Positions 1 through 9,813 are shown, counted from the first letter of the stretch. The stretch is DNA of 64,000 bases from Catonella morbi ATCC 51271 (GCF_000160035.2 NZ_KI535367.1:186001-250000); one strand, 5' to 3'. Notes: generated by a model from the sequence alone, not told the origin. Translations and numbers: made by a program.

Positions 1-1019
1 TACCGATTGGAATTTCCTTTTTTACATTTCAATTGATGTCATATTTCCTTGATGTTTATAAAGGTGAAGCCAAGCCACAGAAAAATATATTTAATCTTGG
101 GTTGTATGTCTCGCTTTTTCCGCAGCTTATAGCCGGACCTATTGTCAGGTATAATGAAATTGAAGAACAGATAAACACCAGAGTTGAGAGTGTAGAAAAT
201 GTATCGGCCGGTATGAAAAGATTTATATACGGTTTGTCAAAAAAACTTTTACTTGCAGATTATCTGTCTGCAATAGCAGACTCTTCTTTTACCAGAATCG
301 GAGATCAAACCGTGGTTATGGCCTGGTTTGGAATTTTAGCATATTCTTTGCAAATATACTTCGATTTTTCGGGATATTCGGACATGGCAATAGGCTTGGG
401 TAAAATGTTCGGATTTGAATTTGCTGAGAATTTCAACTACCCGTATATATCTAAAAGCATAGTTGAATTTTGGAGAAGATGGCATATTTCGCTTAGCAGA
501 TGGTTTAGGGATTATGTCTATATTTTTTTAGGGGGGGGGTATGGAAAACCGCTTAAAGTGGCATTTAACCTTGCTGTAGTGTGGATTCTGACAGGAATAT
601 GGCATGGGGCGAATTGGACTTTTTTAGTCTGGGGAATTCTTTACTATCTTCTTATAGTAGTTGAAAAATTTACAGGAATAATTGACAAAATGGGTAAATT
701 CTCAAGGGTATATACTTTAGTTGCCGTAATGTTATGTTGGGTTGTATTTAGAGCGGATAATCTAGGCGAGGCATTTTTATACATAGAGAATATGTTTGGA
801 ATTAATGCTGGGAATTCTTATAGCTTATCGGCAATAAAAGATGAAACAGGATATGCTGTAATATTATTGGCTTCTGTAATAGGCTGCACTCCGCTTGTAA
901 AAAAGATACTCGATAAATTCGCGGCTATAGAAGGCGTCTGGATACTTTTGATATTTGCGTTATCCTTAATAAAGGCAACAAGTTCATCATACAGCCCGTT
1001 CATATATTTTAATTTTTAA
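1..1019 (+). CDS. MBOAT-family O-acyltransferase (AlgI-like), 5' truncated by window edge
   Basis: Membrane-bound O-acyltransferase expected to move acetyl groups across the membrane for O-acetylation of the surface glycan. The frame is open from base 3 and already reads the family's conserved N-terminal region (PIGISFFTFQ), so the true start lies upstream and the TTG at 33 is internal. The MBOAT signature GIWHGANW contains the catalytic histidine (codon 603-605), and there are many hydrophobic segments. A run of nine G (531-539) encodes Gly-Gly-Gly after YIFL; the gene is in frame at this length. The stop is 15 bp before the DHHW partner gene, as in AlgI/AlgJ-type pairs. The family call is certain, the acyl donor and acceptor are inferred. 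Confidence 0.93.
   Translation, partial: PIGISFFTFQLMSYFLDVYKGEAKPQKNIFNLGLYVSLFPQLIAGPIVRYNEIEEQINTRVESVENVSAGMKRFIYGLSKKLLLADYLSAIADSSFTRIGDQTVVMAWFGILAYSLQIYFDFSGYSDMAIGLGKMFGFEFAENFNYPYISKSIVEFWRRWHISLSRWFRDYVYIFLGGGYGKPLKVAFNLAVVWILTGIWHGANWTFLVWGILYYLLIVVEKFTGIIDKMGKFSRVYTLVAVMLCWVVFRADNLGEAFLYIENMFGINAGNSYSLSAIKDETGYAVILLASVIGCTPLVKKILDKFAAIEGVWILLIFALSLIKATSSSYSPFIYFNF
531..539 (+). repeat. G9 homopolymer inside the MBOAT gene
   Basis: Nine consecutive G residues fill three codons exactly in this AT-rich gene. A gain or loss of one G would truncate the acyltransferase, which is the usual architecture of a slipped-strand contingency tract. The tract is seen directly; length variation is not shown. 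Confidence 0.9.
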
Positions 1020-1033
1020 CAGGAGAGAGAATA

Positions 1034-2401
1034 GTGTCAAAAAGAATAAATAAATATATGCCGTTGTTCTGTCTGACAGCATTGATTATAATATTTTTAA
1101 GAGTAATGACGAACTTGTTTTATATACAAATGATGCAGCAGGGAATGTCCTCCGCTGTGGCCGGTACAATAGATGAAAGCATAAAGATTGATTTACAGGT
1201 AAAATATCCTGCTAAAGAAGATAAAAAAGACGGATATATACCGGAATTAAGCGGTAAAATTATAAATATAGCTAAAAATATAAAAAATAGAGTTGAACCC
1301 TATACCTCAACTCTGATTCCTGAGTATGATACAGTATTTACACTTTACAGAAAGTATAATCATAGTATTGGATGGAATTATAATATAATTCCGGCTTTTG
1401 ACGACAAAGGAATACTAAAATATGATAATGGATATTTAAACTATGCTGTTGAAAAACTTGATGAAGATGAGGCCGATAAGATAGCGGAGAAAATACAAAA
1501 AGTCAGGGATTTTTTAGCAGAAGAAGGGATTAATTTTTATTATATTAACGGAGGATTTAAGTCGGTTGAAGAAAGAGGAAATCTGCCTTCTTATAATGAA
1601 AAAGCCGATAATGGATATTTTAATGAAAGAATAGTGATAGAGGCTCTGAATAAAAAAGGAATAAACCTGTTAGATATCAGGGAGGAAGCAAAGAAAGATA
1701 AAAAAGACTGGCTTAGCCTGTTTTACAAGTATGATCATCATATGAAAACCGATTCACAGCTTTGGGTTGCGGGAAAAATAGCTAAGCTGCTTGCAGAAAA
1801 AGAAGGCTATAAATTTAATAAAGATTTATTTTCGATATCGGAATATAACCTTGAGAAGAAAAAAATAATGTTTGGAAGCCAGGCAAGAGGTATTTTAAAA
1901 AACGGTGTAATGGTTAGCCCGGAAGAATATACAAAGATAATACCCAAGTCTGATACTTTTTTCGAGATTGAACTACCGGTTAAAGGTCTTGTAAGAAAAG
2001 GAAATTATGAGAACAGCCTCTTTAATAATTTTGTATACAAAAGAGTTGTTGAACTAGGCAGCAGCCAAAACTATTATTATGCAAACAATCCGGATGCCTA
2101 TTCCTGCACAACCTGGGGCATAGATCCTTTAGGAATAATCAGAAATAAGATTCCAAATCTTAATAAAGGAAAAAAGGTGTTGATTTTTCAGGATTCTTTT
2201 GGGAATTATACATCTACATATCTTGCACAGGGACTTGATGAAATGCATCTCATATATAATCCTGATTTTAACGGTTCGGTAAAAGCTTATATTAAAGAAG
2301 TTAAGCCTGATGTTGTATTAATGCTTAATACTTCAAATCAGTTTAATAAAAAGCAGGCAAAAGAAGTAGTATATGAATTAAATTGTTTTGATATAAAGTG
2401 A
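1034..2401 (+). CDS. DHHW/AlgJ-like protein, partner of MBOAT acyltransferase
   Basis: A 455-residue protein with one N-terminal membrane anchor (about residues 9-31) and an extracytoplasmic domain. The family motif DHH is at residues 234-236 followed by MKTDSQ, and FQDSFGN near residue 386 resembles the GDS-type serine block of AlgJ/AlgX/DltD-like proteins. These proteins take acyl groups delivered by the adjacent MBOAT protein and modify extracellular polysaccharide. GTG start, chosen because AGGAGAG lies 7 bp upstream. It forms an operon with the MBOAT gene (15-bp gap). The acyl group and polymer are inferred from the neighbourhood. Confidence 0.85.
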   Translation: MSKRINKYMPLFCLTALIIIFLRVMTNLFYIQMMQQGMSSAVAGTIDESIKIDLQVKYPAKEDKKDGYIPELSGKIINIAKNIKNRVEPYTSTLIPEYDTVFTLYRKYNHSIGWNYNIIPAFDDKGILKYDNGYLNYAVEKLDEDEADKIAEKIQKVRDFLAEEGINFYYINGGFKSVEERGNLPSYNEKADNGYFNERIVIEALNKKGINLLDIREEAKKDKKDWLSLFYKYDHHMKTDSQLWVAGKIAKLLAEKEGYKFNKDLFSISEYNLEKKKIMFGSQARGILKNGVMVSPEEYTKIIPKSDTFFEIELPVKGLVRKGNYENSLFNNFVYKRVVELGSSQNYYYANNPDAYSCTTWGIDPLGIIRNKIPNLNKGKKVLIFQDSFGNYTSTYLAQGLDEMHLIYNPDFNGSVKAYIKEVKPDVVLMLNTSNQFNKKQAKEVVYELNCFDIK

Positions 2402-2427
2402 AATAACATTAATACATCCTTAGACCT

Positions 2428-2456
2428 TTGCAGTAAGCGATGTTAAAAACTATTAT
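2428..2456 (+). promoter_or_regulatory. Candidate promoter TTGCAG-17-TATTAT for glycosyltransferase genes
   Basis: TTGCAG (2428-2433) and TATTAT (2451-2456) are 17 bp apart in the gap after the DHHW gene, about 42 bp before the next start codon. Good match by eye; no transcript evidence. Confidence 0.45.
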
Positions 2457-2468
2457 TTCAAGTATGAG

Positions 2469-2482
2469 ATGCCATATGGCAT
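2469..2482. repeat. Perfect 14-bp palindrome between promoter and start codon
   Basis: ATGCCATATGGCAT lies between the candidate -10 element and the ribosome site of the glycosyltransferase at 2498. It could be an operator or a short RNA hairpin next to the AGAGGAGG site. Function unknown. Confidence 0.6.
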
Positions 2483-2497
2483 AGAGAGGAGGTAGCA

Positions 2498-3673
2498 ATG
2501 AAAGTCCTTATGATTAACTCGGTCTGCGGCATAAAAAGTACGGGAAGAATAGCTACTGACCTCGCGGATATGTTGACAGAAGAAGGACATACGGTGAAAA
2601 TTGGATACGGAAGAGACATAGTGCCTGACCGATACAGTAAATATGCTGTAAGAATAGGAAGCGATTGGGATGTAAGACTTCATGGTGCTATGACCAGAGT
2701 TTTTGACAATGCAGGTTTTGGAAGCAGAGAGGCTACAATTAAGTTTATTGACTTTATTAAAGAATTTGCGCCCGATATTATTCATCTTCACAATCTTCAT
2801 GGATATTATATAAATGTAGAAATATTATTTGAATATTTAAAGGAATATAATAAACCGGTTGTATGGACTTTACATGACTGCTGGGCATTTACGGGACATT
2901 GTGCCCACTTTGACTTATACAAATGTTATAAATGGCAGACAGAATGCGGTGAATGTCCTCAGAAAAAAGAATATCCTGCAAGTTTTTTGTTCGACAACAG
3001 CAGAAATAATTATATTCGCAAAAAACAGGCTTTTCAGGGAGTTAATAATCTGGTTGTTGTAACTCCTTCTCAGTGGCTTGCAAATCTTGTTAAAGAATCA
3101 TTCTTACAGAATTATGAAACCAGGGTAATAAATAACGGTATAGATTTAACACTGTTTAAGCCAACCTATGGTGATTTTAGAGCAAGGTATAATTTAGAAA
3201 ATAAAATTATAGTTTTAGGGGTTGCAAGTGCCTGGGGAGTAAGGAAAGGACTGTTAGACTTTATAGAACTGAGGAAGCTTCTCGACAGAAGATATGAAAT
3301 AGTTCTGGTCGGAGTAAGTGAAGAAGACAAGAATATACTGACTGAAGGGATGTTGGGAATTACGAGAACAGACTCGGTTAAGGAATTGGCAGAGATTTAT
3401 ACCGCCTCTGATATATTTGTAAATCTGACTTATGAAGACAATTATCCGACTGTAAATCTTGAAGCACAGGCTTGCGGAACCCCCGTGCTTACGTATAGAA
3501 CCGGTGGGAGCGTGGAAAGCGTACCGGAGGAACAGATTGCGGAACAGGGAAATTTGCAGGATATAGCGGAGCTGATTGAAAAATATGAAGGTAAAAGGGC
3601 ATCAGTTCAGAGCTTTTATGATAAAAATATAGCCTTTGAAAAATATATAGAATTATATGAGGAGATATGGTGA
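2498..3673 (+). CDS. Glycosyltransferase family 4 (GT-B fold)
   Basis: A 391-residue cytosolic glycosyltransferase that should add one sugar to the lipid-linked repeat unit. The N-terminal Rossmann half begins MKVLMINSVCG and contains WTLHDCWAFTGHC with a following cysteine-rich stretch typical of this GT4 subgroup. The C-terminal donor-binding half carries NYPTVNLEAQACGTPVLTYR, the E-x7-E type motif. Strong AGAGGAGG site before the ATG. The end overlaps the next gene by 7 bp, so the two are translationally coupled. Donor and linkage cannot be read from sequence. Confidence 0.9.
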   Translation: MKVLMINSVCGIKSTGRIATDLADMLTEEGHTVKIGYGRDIVPDRYSKYAVRIGSDWDVRLHGAMTRVFDNAGFGSREATIKFIDFIKEFAPDIIHLHNLHGYYINVEILFEYLKEYNKPVVWTLHDCWAFTGHCAHFDLYKCYKWQTECGECPQKKEYPASFLFDNSRNNYIRKKQAFQGVNNLVVVTPSQWLANLVKESFLQNYETRVINNGIDLTLFKPTYGDFRARYNLENKIIVLGVASAWGVRKGLLDFIELRKLLDRRYEIVLVGVSEEDKNILTEGMLGITRTDSVKELAEIYTASDIFVNLTYEDNYPTVNLEAQACGTPVLTYRTGGSVESVPEEQIAEQGNLQDIAELIEKYEGKRASVQSFYDKNIAFEKYIELYEEIW

Positions 3674-4797
3674 AACAGAGAATACTATACCTTACCAATA
3701 TTCCATCTCCTTACAGGGTGGAATTTTTTAATGAACTTACTAAATATATGGATGTTACTGTGGCATTTGAACTGAGAAACGCGAAAAACAGAGAGGAATC
3801 CTGGCAGAGCGGAGAAAACTATAAATTTAAGGCTGTATTTATGAAACCGCTTATAACAAGGACTGAGTCTGCCTATTGCCCGGAAGTTTTTAAACTTCTT
3901 AAAGAGTTTAAGAATGATGTTATAGTGGTAGGCGGATATGCTACACCTACGGGGATGGCGGCAATTCTCTATCTTAAAGCCAAGAAAATACCTTTCTATT
4001 TAAACTGTGATGGGGGCTTTGTAAGCAATGACAGCTTATTAAAAAAGAAAATTAAGACATTTTTCATAGGCTCGGCAACTTATTATCTGAGTACGGGAGT
4101 GGGAGCGGATAAGTATCTGATGCATTACGGAGCAAAAAAAGAGAGAACTTATCATTATTCATTTTCTTCTCTGAGAGAAGAAGATATTGAAGAGGCAGTT
4201 AAGAAAAGAGATGAAAAAGTAAGCTTAAGAAATAAGTTAGGCATAACTGAGAAAAATATGATAGTTTTTGTGGGCAGCTTCATGCGCAGAAAAGGAATAG
4301 ATATACTCTTAAAAGCCTGCACGAATATGGAAGATACTGCGGTTGTACTGGTTGGAGGAAGTGATATATCGGCTTACAAAGATATGGTTTCCGAAAAATT
4401 AAAAGAACATATTTATCCGGTCGGATTTAAGAATAAAGAAGAAATGAAAAAATATTATCAGGCAGCAGACCTTATGGTCTTGCCGACAAGGGAAGATATA
4501 TGGGGCTTGGTGATTAATGAGGCTATGGCTCAGGGACTTCCGGTTGTGACTACTAACCGCTGTCTGGCAGGATTGACCCTTGTTAAAAACGGTGAAAACG
4601 GTTATATAGTGCCGGTTGAAGACATAAAAGCAACAAAGGAAGCTATAGAGAAGATTTTAGATGGCGGCAGTGCAACAGAATTTGGCAGGAAAAGTCTTGA
4701 GAAGATAAGTAATTATACTATAGAGCAGATGGCGGCGGAGCATAGGAATATATTTAAAGCAGGGGATGTAGCCGATAAAAGCCACAAGGTTGAATAA
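3667..4797 (+). CDS. Glycosyltransferase family 4 (GT-B fold)
   Basis: A 376-residue GT4-type enzyme. The N-terminus YLTNIPSPYRVEFFNEL is typical of capsule and exopolysaccharide GT4 proteins. The donor-site block EDIWGLVINEAMAQGLPVVTT lies in the C-terminal half, and the phosphate-binding segment VFVGSFMRRKGIDIL in the middle. The start overlaps the upstream glycosyltransferase by 7 bp and GAGGAG precedes the ATG. Adds one sugar of the polysaccharide unit; specificity unknown. Confidence 0.9.
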   Translation: MVKQRILYLTNIPSPYRVEFFNELTKYMDVTVAFELRNAKNREESWQSGENYKFKAVFMKPLITRTESAYCPEVFKLLKEFKNDVIVVGGYATPTGMAAILYLKAKKIPFYLNCDGGFVSNDSLLKKKIKTFFIGSATYYLSTGVGADKYLMHYGAKKERTYHYSFSSLREEDIEEAVKKRDEKVSLRNKLGITEKNMIVFVGSFMRRKGIDILLKACTNMEDTAVVLVGGSDISAYKDMVSEKLKEHIYPVGFKNKEEMKKYYQAADLMVLPTREDIWGLVINEAMAQGLPVVTTNRCLAGLTLVKNGENGYIVPVEDIKATKEAIEKILDGGSATEFGRKSLEKISNYTIEQMAAEHRNIFKAGDVADKSHKVE

Positions 4798-4837
4798 GGT
4801 AAGCTGTTATGATAAAATTAAAAGGTAGGAAATTAGG

Positions 4838-5254
4838 ATGTTAAAGAATATAAAAGACCGGAGCAAGAAGAACAGAGAGCTTATCGTCTACTTGGTTTGT
4901 GGATTTTTAACTTTTGTTGTAAGTATGATTGCATATGCATTACTTAGCGAGGTATTTAAGATAAATGTACTGGTTGCAAATATTATTACATGGATAATTG
5001 CTGTATATTTTGCTTTTTCTGTAAATAGAAAGTTTGTGTTTAAAAGTAATGGAAATTTTACGAGTGAATTAATACAATTTTACCTGGGAAGAGTGGTCAC
5101 TCTGGTTGTTGAACAGGCAATGCTCTATATTTTTATCATAAGACTTATGTTTAATAATATGGCTATAAAATCTATTGCTCAAGTAGTAATTATAATACTA
5201 AATTATATTATTTCAAAATTTATAGTATTTAAAAAGGAAAAAAGCAGCGAATGA
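4838..5254 (+). CDS. GtrA-family membrane protein
   Basis: A 138-residue protein with four predicted membrane segments and the GtrA signature (LVYLVCGFLTFVVSM near the N-terminus, FSVNRKFVFKS in the middle, NYIISKFIVFK at the end). GtrA proteins are thought to take part in flipping undecaprenyl-phosphate-linked sugars used to decorate surface glycans, usually with a GtrB-like family 2 transferase. A GtrB/DPM-like protein is encoded at 14002 in this cluster. The stop overlaps the next ATG by 4 bp. Confidence 0.88.
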   Translation: MLKNIKDRSKKNRELIVYLVCGFLTFVVSMIAYALLSEVFKINVLVANIITWIIAVYFAFSVNRKFVFKSNGNFTSELIQFYLGRVVTLVVEQAMLYIFIIRLMFNNMAIKSIAQVVIIILNYIISKFIVFKKEKSSE

Positions 5255-6414
5255 GAGTAATATATGTATCTAATCTCTGTCTTCCGCAGGTGTATGAAGA
5301 TTTGTTTGAAGATAAGAGGTATAAGTCATCAGAGGCTGTGCAAAAATACCACCGTATAATGGCGGAAGGATTTGCACTTAATGACCTGAAAGTTATATCT
5401 TTAGGAGTTGTTCCCGCAAACAGAAATGTAAGGAAAAAAATTATTTCCTTGCCTGGGGGAGAGTTAAACGGGGTTAAATACAAGCATATAAAAACTATTA
5501 ATCTCCCTATAATCAAACAGATATTAAATGCCGTAAATGTATACTTTAATATATTAAATCAGGAGGATAAGAAAAATTCATTTGTGATATGTGATGGGCT
5601 CAGTTATCTGGCATCAAAGGCTGCGGTCTTAGCCTGCAGACTGAAGAAGATTAAATCGGTTGTCATAATTACCGACTTACCGGAATTTCTTGTGGGAACA
5701 GATAAAAGAGCTGCCAAAAGATATAAAAGACTGTTTGATAAGTTTTCCGCTTATGTGGTCTTGACTGAAAAAATGGCAGTCAGACTGGGCTATACGGATA
5801 AACCTTATGTTGTGTTGGAAGGACAGGTTGATAGTAGGGAAAAGAGAGAAATTCCCGGGCAGAAACAGTTTAATAAAAAGATAATTATGTATGCGGGAAT
5901 TGTACAAAAACTATATGGACTTAAAATTCTTACAGAGGGTTTTATAAAGGCGAATTTAAATGATTATGAGCTTCATATCTATGGAAACGGAGATTATTCA
6001 GAAGAGATAGACAGGATAAGTGAAATTCATAAAAATGTAAGGCATTTTCCGTCACAACCTAATTCTACAATAGTAGAGAAAGAAAAAGAGGCATACTTGC
6101 TGGTGAATCCAAGGCCTACGACTGAGGAATACACAAAATATTCGTTTCCGTCTAAAAATATGGAATATATGGTTTCGGGGACAGCGGTGCTTACTACAGC
6201 TCTTCCGGGGATGCCGGAAGAATACAAGAAACATGTATATCTTATTGAGGATGAGAGTGTAGATGGAATCAGCAATGCTTTTAAGAAAGTAGCGGGGCTC
6301 AGTGATGAGGAAGTGCTAAATAAGGGCAGACTGGCAAGAGAGTTTGTATTATCCGAGAAGAATAATAAGATACAGACTGAAAAGATAATTGAACTTATAA
6401 ACAGAATTGACTAA
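5251..6414 (+). CDS. Glycosyltransferase family 4/1
   Basis: A 387-residue GT-B enzyme. It starts MRVIYVSNLCLPQ, has IIMYAGIVQKLYGLKIL at the start of the donor domain and FPSKNMEYMVSGTAVLTT as the C-terminal nucleotide-sugar region. The EAMA-type motif common in GT4 is replaced by YMVSGTAV, so it is a divergent subgroup. The ATG overlaps the GtrA stop codon. Part of the same polysaccharide operon; sugar specificity not assignable. Confidence 0.85.
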   Translation: MRVIYVSNLCLPQVYEDLFEDKRYKSSEAVQKYHRIMAEGFALNDLKVISLGVVPANRNVRKKIISLPGGELNGVKYKHIKTINLPIIKQILNAVNVYFNILNQEDKKNSFVICDGLSYLASKAAVLACRLKKIKSVVIITDLPEFLVGTDKRAAKRYKRLFDKFSAYVVLTEKMAVRLGYTDKPYVVLEGQVDSREKREIPGQKQFNKKIIMYAGIVQKLYGLKILTEGFIKANLNDYELHIYGNGDYSEEIDRISEIHKNVRHFPSQPNSTIVEKEKEAYLLVNPRPTTEEYTKYSFPSKNMEYMVSGTAVLTTALPGMPEEYKKHVYLIEDESVDGISNAFKKVAGLSDEEVLNKGRLAREFVLSEKNNKIQTEKIIELINRID

Positions 6415-6435
6415 GATTCTTATGAAAGGGAAATA

Positions 6436-7716
6436 ATGAAAGGTAAGATTCGAGTCTTGTGGCTTTGTAATATTATTATTCCGCAGGCAGCCGCTAAGTT
6501 GGGGATAAATACAGGTGCCGGTGGGGGGTGGTTGAATCAACTATCGGATATATTTGATAAAAGAGATGATATAGAGATTTGCATAGTAGCACCCTATTTA
6601 CAAGGAAGTGAATTGATCCATATCAATTTTGGAAAAAGTAGTGAGTTCTATGGATTTCAAAAAGAGATATCAGAACCTTGGAAATACGATGCTTCGGTGG
6701 AAAAGGTTTTTTCCCGGATAATAGCTGAGTTTAAGCCGGATATAGTACATATATTCGGAACCGAGTTCCCGCACTCATTGTCCCTGGTAAAGGTATTTAA
6801 CAATCCTGCTAAGACCGTAATCCATGTTCAGGGAATAATATCAGCAATCTCTAAGCACTATGAAGCCTTTTTACCGGTAAATATTGTCAGAAAGTACAGC
6901 TTTAGGGACTTTATAAGAAGAGATAATATTGAAAAACAGAAACGTAAGTTTGAATTACGCGGAGAATATGAAACAGAAGCTATAAAGAAAGCAGCTCATG
7001 TATTTCACAGAACAGACTGGGATGAGGCTGTTATAAGAGAAATAAATCCCGATGTTAACCTGCATTATGCCCAGGAGATGATGAGAAGCTCTTTTTATTT
7101 GGGCAGGTGGAAGCATGAAAACTGTGAGAACCATAGTATATTTATAAGTCAGGGAAATTATCCGCTTAAAGGACTCCATATAATGCTTGAGGCATTAAAA
7201 CATATAAGGGAAAAATATAAAAGGGTAAAACTATATATTGCAGGTGATGATATACTATCCGTTAATTCTTTGAAGGAAAAACTGAGGGAAGGCTATTATA
7301 GTAAATATATCAGAGAACTTATAAAAAAATGGAATCTTACCGAAAATGTAAAATTTACCGGCAATCTTAGTGAAGAAGAAATGAAACAGAGGTATTTACA
7401 AAGTAATGTTTTTGTATCGGCATCAAGTATTGAGAACTCATCTAATTCGATAGCGGAAGCTATGCTTCTCGGAGTACCTACAGTTGCTTCTTTTGTGGGA
7501 GGCTGTTCAAGCCTTATTGAGCATGGGGTGACAGGATATTTATATCAGGCAGATGCCCCTTATATGCTTGCTTACTACGTATGTAAGATTTTTGAAAATA
7601 AAGAGCTGTCAGTAGAATTGGGAAATAATGCAGCCTTAAGAGCAGAAGCACGATATGACAGGGAAGTAATTGTGGAAGACATAATAAACTGCTATGAGTC
7701 TATGCTTTGTAAATGA
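6436..7716 (+). CDS. Glycosyltransferase family 4
   Basis: A 426-residue GT-B protein. The N-terminal glycine-rich loop GAGGGWLNQL follows the first strand; SIENSSNSIAEAMLLGVPTVAS is the C-terminal E-x7-E donor motif. The middle segment ISQGNYPLKGLHIMLEAL matches the start of the GT4 donor domain. It sits 21 bp after the previous transferase with GAAAGGGAA upstream. One sugar-addition step of the repeat unit is inferred. Confidence 0.88.
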   Translation: MKGKIRVLWLCNIIIPQAAAKLGINTGAGGGWLNQLSDIFDKRDDIEICIVAPYLQGSELIHINFGKSSEFYGFQKEISEPWKYDASVEKVFSRIIAEFKPDIVHIFGTEFPHSLSLVKVFNNPAKTVIHVQGIISAISKHYEAFLPVNIVRKYSFRDFIRRDNIEKQKRKFELRGEYETEAIKKAAHVFHRTDWDEAVIREINPDVNLHYAQEMMRSSFYLGRWKHENCENHSIFISQGNYPLKGLHIMLEALKHIREKYKRVKLYIAGDDILSVNSLKEKLREGYYSKYIRELIKKWNLTENVKFTGNLSEEEMKQRYLQSNVFVSASSIENSSNSIAEAMLLGVPTVASFVGGCSSLIEHGVTGYLYQADAPYMLAYYVCKIFENKELSVELGNNAALRAEARYDREVIVEDIINCYESMLCK

Positions 7717-7777
7717 AACTGAAAGAATTTGATATAAGCTTATAAATTAGAAGATAGATAGAAAGTTGGTGCCCGGC

Positions 7778-8767
7778 ATGAAGGTCGAAAACTTTTGTCC
7801 GATAATTATCGGAACTTTAAATAGGTTTGAGCATTTTAAATTATGCGTTGAATCTCTGCAAAACTGTGAGAATGCTGATAAAACAGAAATATTTATATCT
7901 GTGGATTATCCTCTGAAGAAGGAACACGAAGACGGATATGCTAAAATATTAAACTATTTAAAAGATAATCCGCTAAGTGGATTTAAAAAGGCTCATATTT
8001 ATTATCAGGAAAAAAATCTGGGAGTGGTTAATAATTATAAGTTTTTGATTGAAGGATTGCCTGATGACTTTGAGTGGTATATTTTTCTTGAAGATGATAA
8101 TGAGTTTTCCGAGGGCTTCTTAAATTTTATCAATACAACAATAGAAAAGTTTAAGGATGATAGTAAATTTTACGGAGTATGTGGATATTCACGGTTAAAT
8201 AATTTTGATAAACAATGCTGGTATAAAAGTGTTGAATTAACCTATGGAGTTGCTCAATCAGTAAAGATGTGCAAAGTAGCTACGAAAGAAATAAATGAAA
8301 TTTATAATAGAATATTATCTATAAAAGAGCTGTTTAAAATTTGTAAGGGTCGTAGTTCTTATGTGGGAAATTATGCAGATTTTTTGATACATAAGAATAG
8401 TGTATATTATGCCCCTGATGGAACAATTCGGCACATTGATTATACGGCAGGATTATGGTTGGCATTGAAAGATAAATATGTTGTACAGCCAACAATTGCT
8501 TATGTTAGGAATCTTGGATGTGATGGTTCCGGAGAGAATAGTGGATATAATATGGAAATACATAGTAAAGAGACTGCTAAAAAGATGTATGACAGAAGTG
8601 ATTTTATTTGTGAAAAAGAATTTGAGGTATCAAGAAAATATATAAATGATTTAAGTAAGAATCGGAACACTGTTACAGAGAGCGCAAAAGGCTGGGTTAA
8701 AATTTTAATGATAAAAATTTTTGGTTTGAATATAACGAGGAAGATATTTCAAATGAAAAATAACTGA
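7778..8767 (+). CDS. GT-A type glycosyltransferase
   Basis: About 329 residues. It starts with the GT-A core (CPIIIGTLNRFEHFKLCVESL) and has FLEDDNEFSEGFLNF as the probable acidic metal-binding motif around residues 105-120, resembling GNT-I/GT2-like enzymes more than classical GT2. In-frame TTG (7766) and GTG (7769) codons precede the ATG at 7778; no start has a convincing ribosome site, so the start is uncertain by four codons. No membrane segment, so it probably acts in the cytosol on a lipid-linked sugar. Confidence 0.75.
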   Translation: MKVENFCPIIIGTLNRFEHFKLCVESLQNCENADKTEIFISVDYPLKKEHEDGYAKILNYLKDNPLSGFKKAHIYYQEKNLGVVNNYKFLIEGLPDDFEWYIFLEDDNEFSEGFLNFINTTIEKFKDDSKFYGVCGYSRLNNFDKQCWYKSVELTYGVAQSVKMCKVATKEINEIYNRILSIKELFKICKGRSSYVGNYADFLIHKNSVYYAPDGTIRHIDYTAGLWLALKDKYVVQPTIAYVRNLGCDGSGENSGYNMEIHSKETAKKMYDRSDFICEKEFEVSRKYINDLSKNRNTVTESAKGWVKILMIKIFGLNITRKIFQMKNN

Positions 8768-8797
8768 ACAGTTATAAGGGTATAATAGGAGAATAAA

Positions 8798-9805
8798 ATG
8801 GATGAAATAAAAGTTACAGTATGTTGTGCCACTTATAATCATGAAAAATACATAAGAAAATGTCTGGAAGGTATAGTCAACCAGATTACAGATTTTAGGT
8901 ATGAAGTTTTAATAAGAGATGATGCATCTACAGATAATACACAAAGAATTATTAATGAATATGTAGAAAAATATCCGGGGTTATTTATCACGATTTATGA
9001 AAAAGAAAATTTGTGGAATCAAGGAATAAATATACATGCATATCTGAAGAAAAATGCAAGGGGAAAATATATTGCTTACTGTGAAGGTGATGATTATTGG
9101 ACTGATATGTATAAACTTCAAAAACAGTTTGATGCTTTGGAAAATAATCCCGATTTATCAATGTGTACACATATAACACAGCTTGTTAGTGAAGATGAAA
9201 AAGAACTGCGTGGGACATTACCTGACAAGGTCTGCTCTGATTTAGAGACCGGTATTATGCTGAGAGACGATTATGCAAAACTTATCTATGTAGACTGTGG
9301 ACATCCTTTTCATACAACCTCATATTTCATCAGGAAGGAGATCCTATATGCTTTGATGGAAGGTGAATTAAGCAGATTTAGAATCTGGGATTACGCAATA
9401 TTGAGGATAGCTTTGCTTGGAAAGGGTATATTTTATTACAATGAAATTATGTCTGTATACAGATGTGACAGCATTTCCAGTCTGGGTACGGCACTTGACG
9501 GAAGTATATATGAAAATGAATGCAACTATAAATTTGAATTAACTAAATGTGAGTTTGACCTTGTATTAAATGATAAGTTGGAAAAAAGATATGAAGATAT
9601 CATTTATAGGAGAGTTGTTGAGGAGTTTCTGCATTATGCGGAGTTGCTGGGAACTAAAAGAGTACTGAATGATATGAAACAATTATTTAACGGAAAAAGT
9701 TATGAGAATTATCTGTCTAAGAATCAAAAAATAAAACTGCTCGGATACCGACTATGTCCCGCCTTGTTAAAGGCAGTATTAAATATGAAACGCAGGCTGA
9801 TATAA
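8798..9805 (+). CDS. Glycosyltransferase family 2
   Basis: A 335-residue classical GT2. The N-terminal core VTVCCATYNHEKYIRKCLEGI is followed by RDDASTDNTQRI (nucleotide-binding aspartates) and YCEGDDYWTD (DxD-like motif, near residue 95). About 120 C-terminal residues have no recognised motif. AGGAG precedes the ATG. Role: one sugar transfer in surface polysaccharide assembly; acceptor unknown. Confidence 0.9.
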   Translation: MDEIKVTVCCATYNHEKYIRKCLEGIVNQITDFRYEVLIRDDASTDNTQRIINEYVEKYPGLFITIYEKENLWNQGINIHAYLKKNARGKYIAYCEGDDYWTDMYKLQKQFDALENNPDLSMCTHITQLVSEDEKELRGTLPDKVCSDLETGIMLRDDYAKLIYVDCGHPFHTTSYFIRKEILYALMEGELSRFRIWDYAILRIALLGKGIFYYNEIMSVYRCDSISSLGTALDGSIYENECNYKFELTKCEFDLVLNDKLEKRYEDIIYRRVVEEFLHYAELLGTKRVLNDMKQLFNGKSYENYLSKNQKIKLLGYRLCPALLKAVLNMKRRLI

Positions 9806-9813
9806 AGCTACTT

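Noticed and set aside
6523-6528. G6 run in the glycosyltransferase at 6436 as a contingency tract
   Set aside because: Six G is short for slippage and encodes the normal glycine loop.
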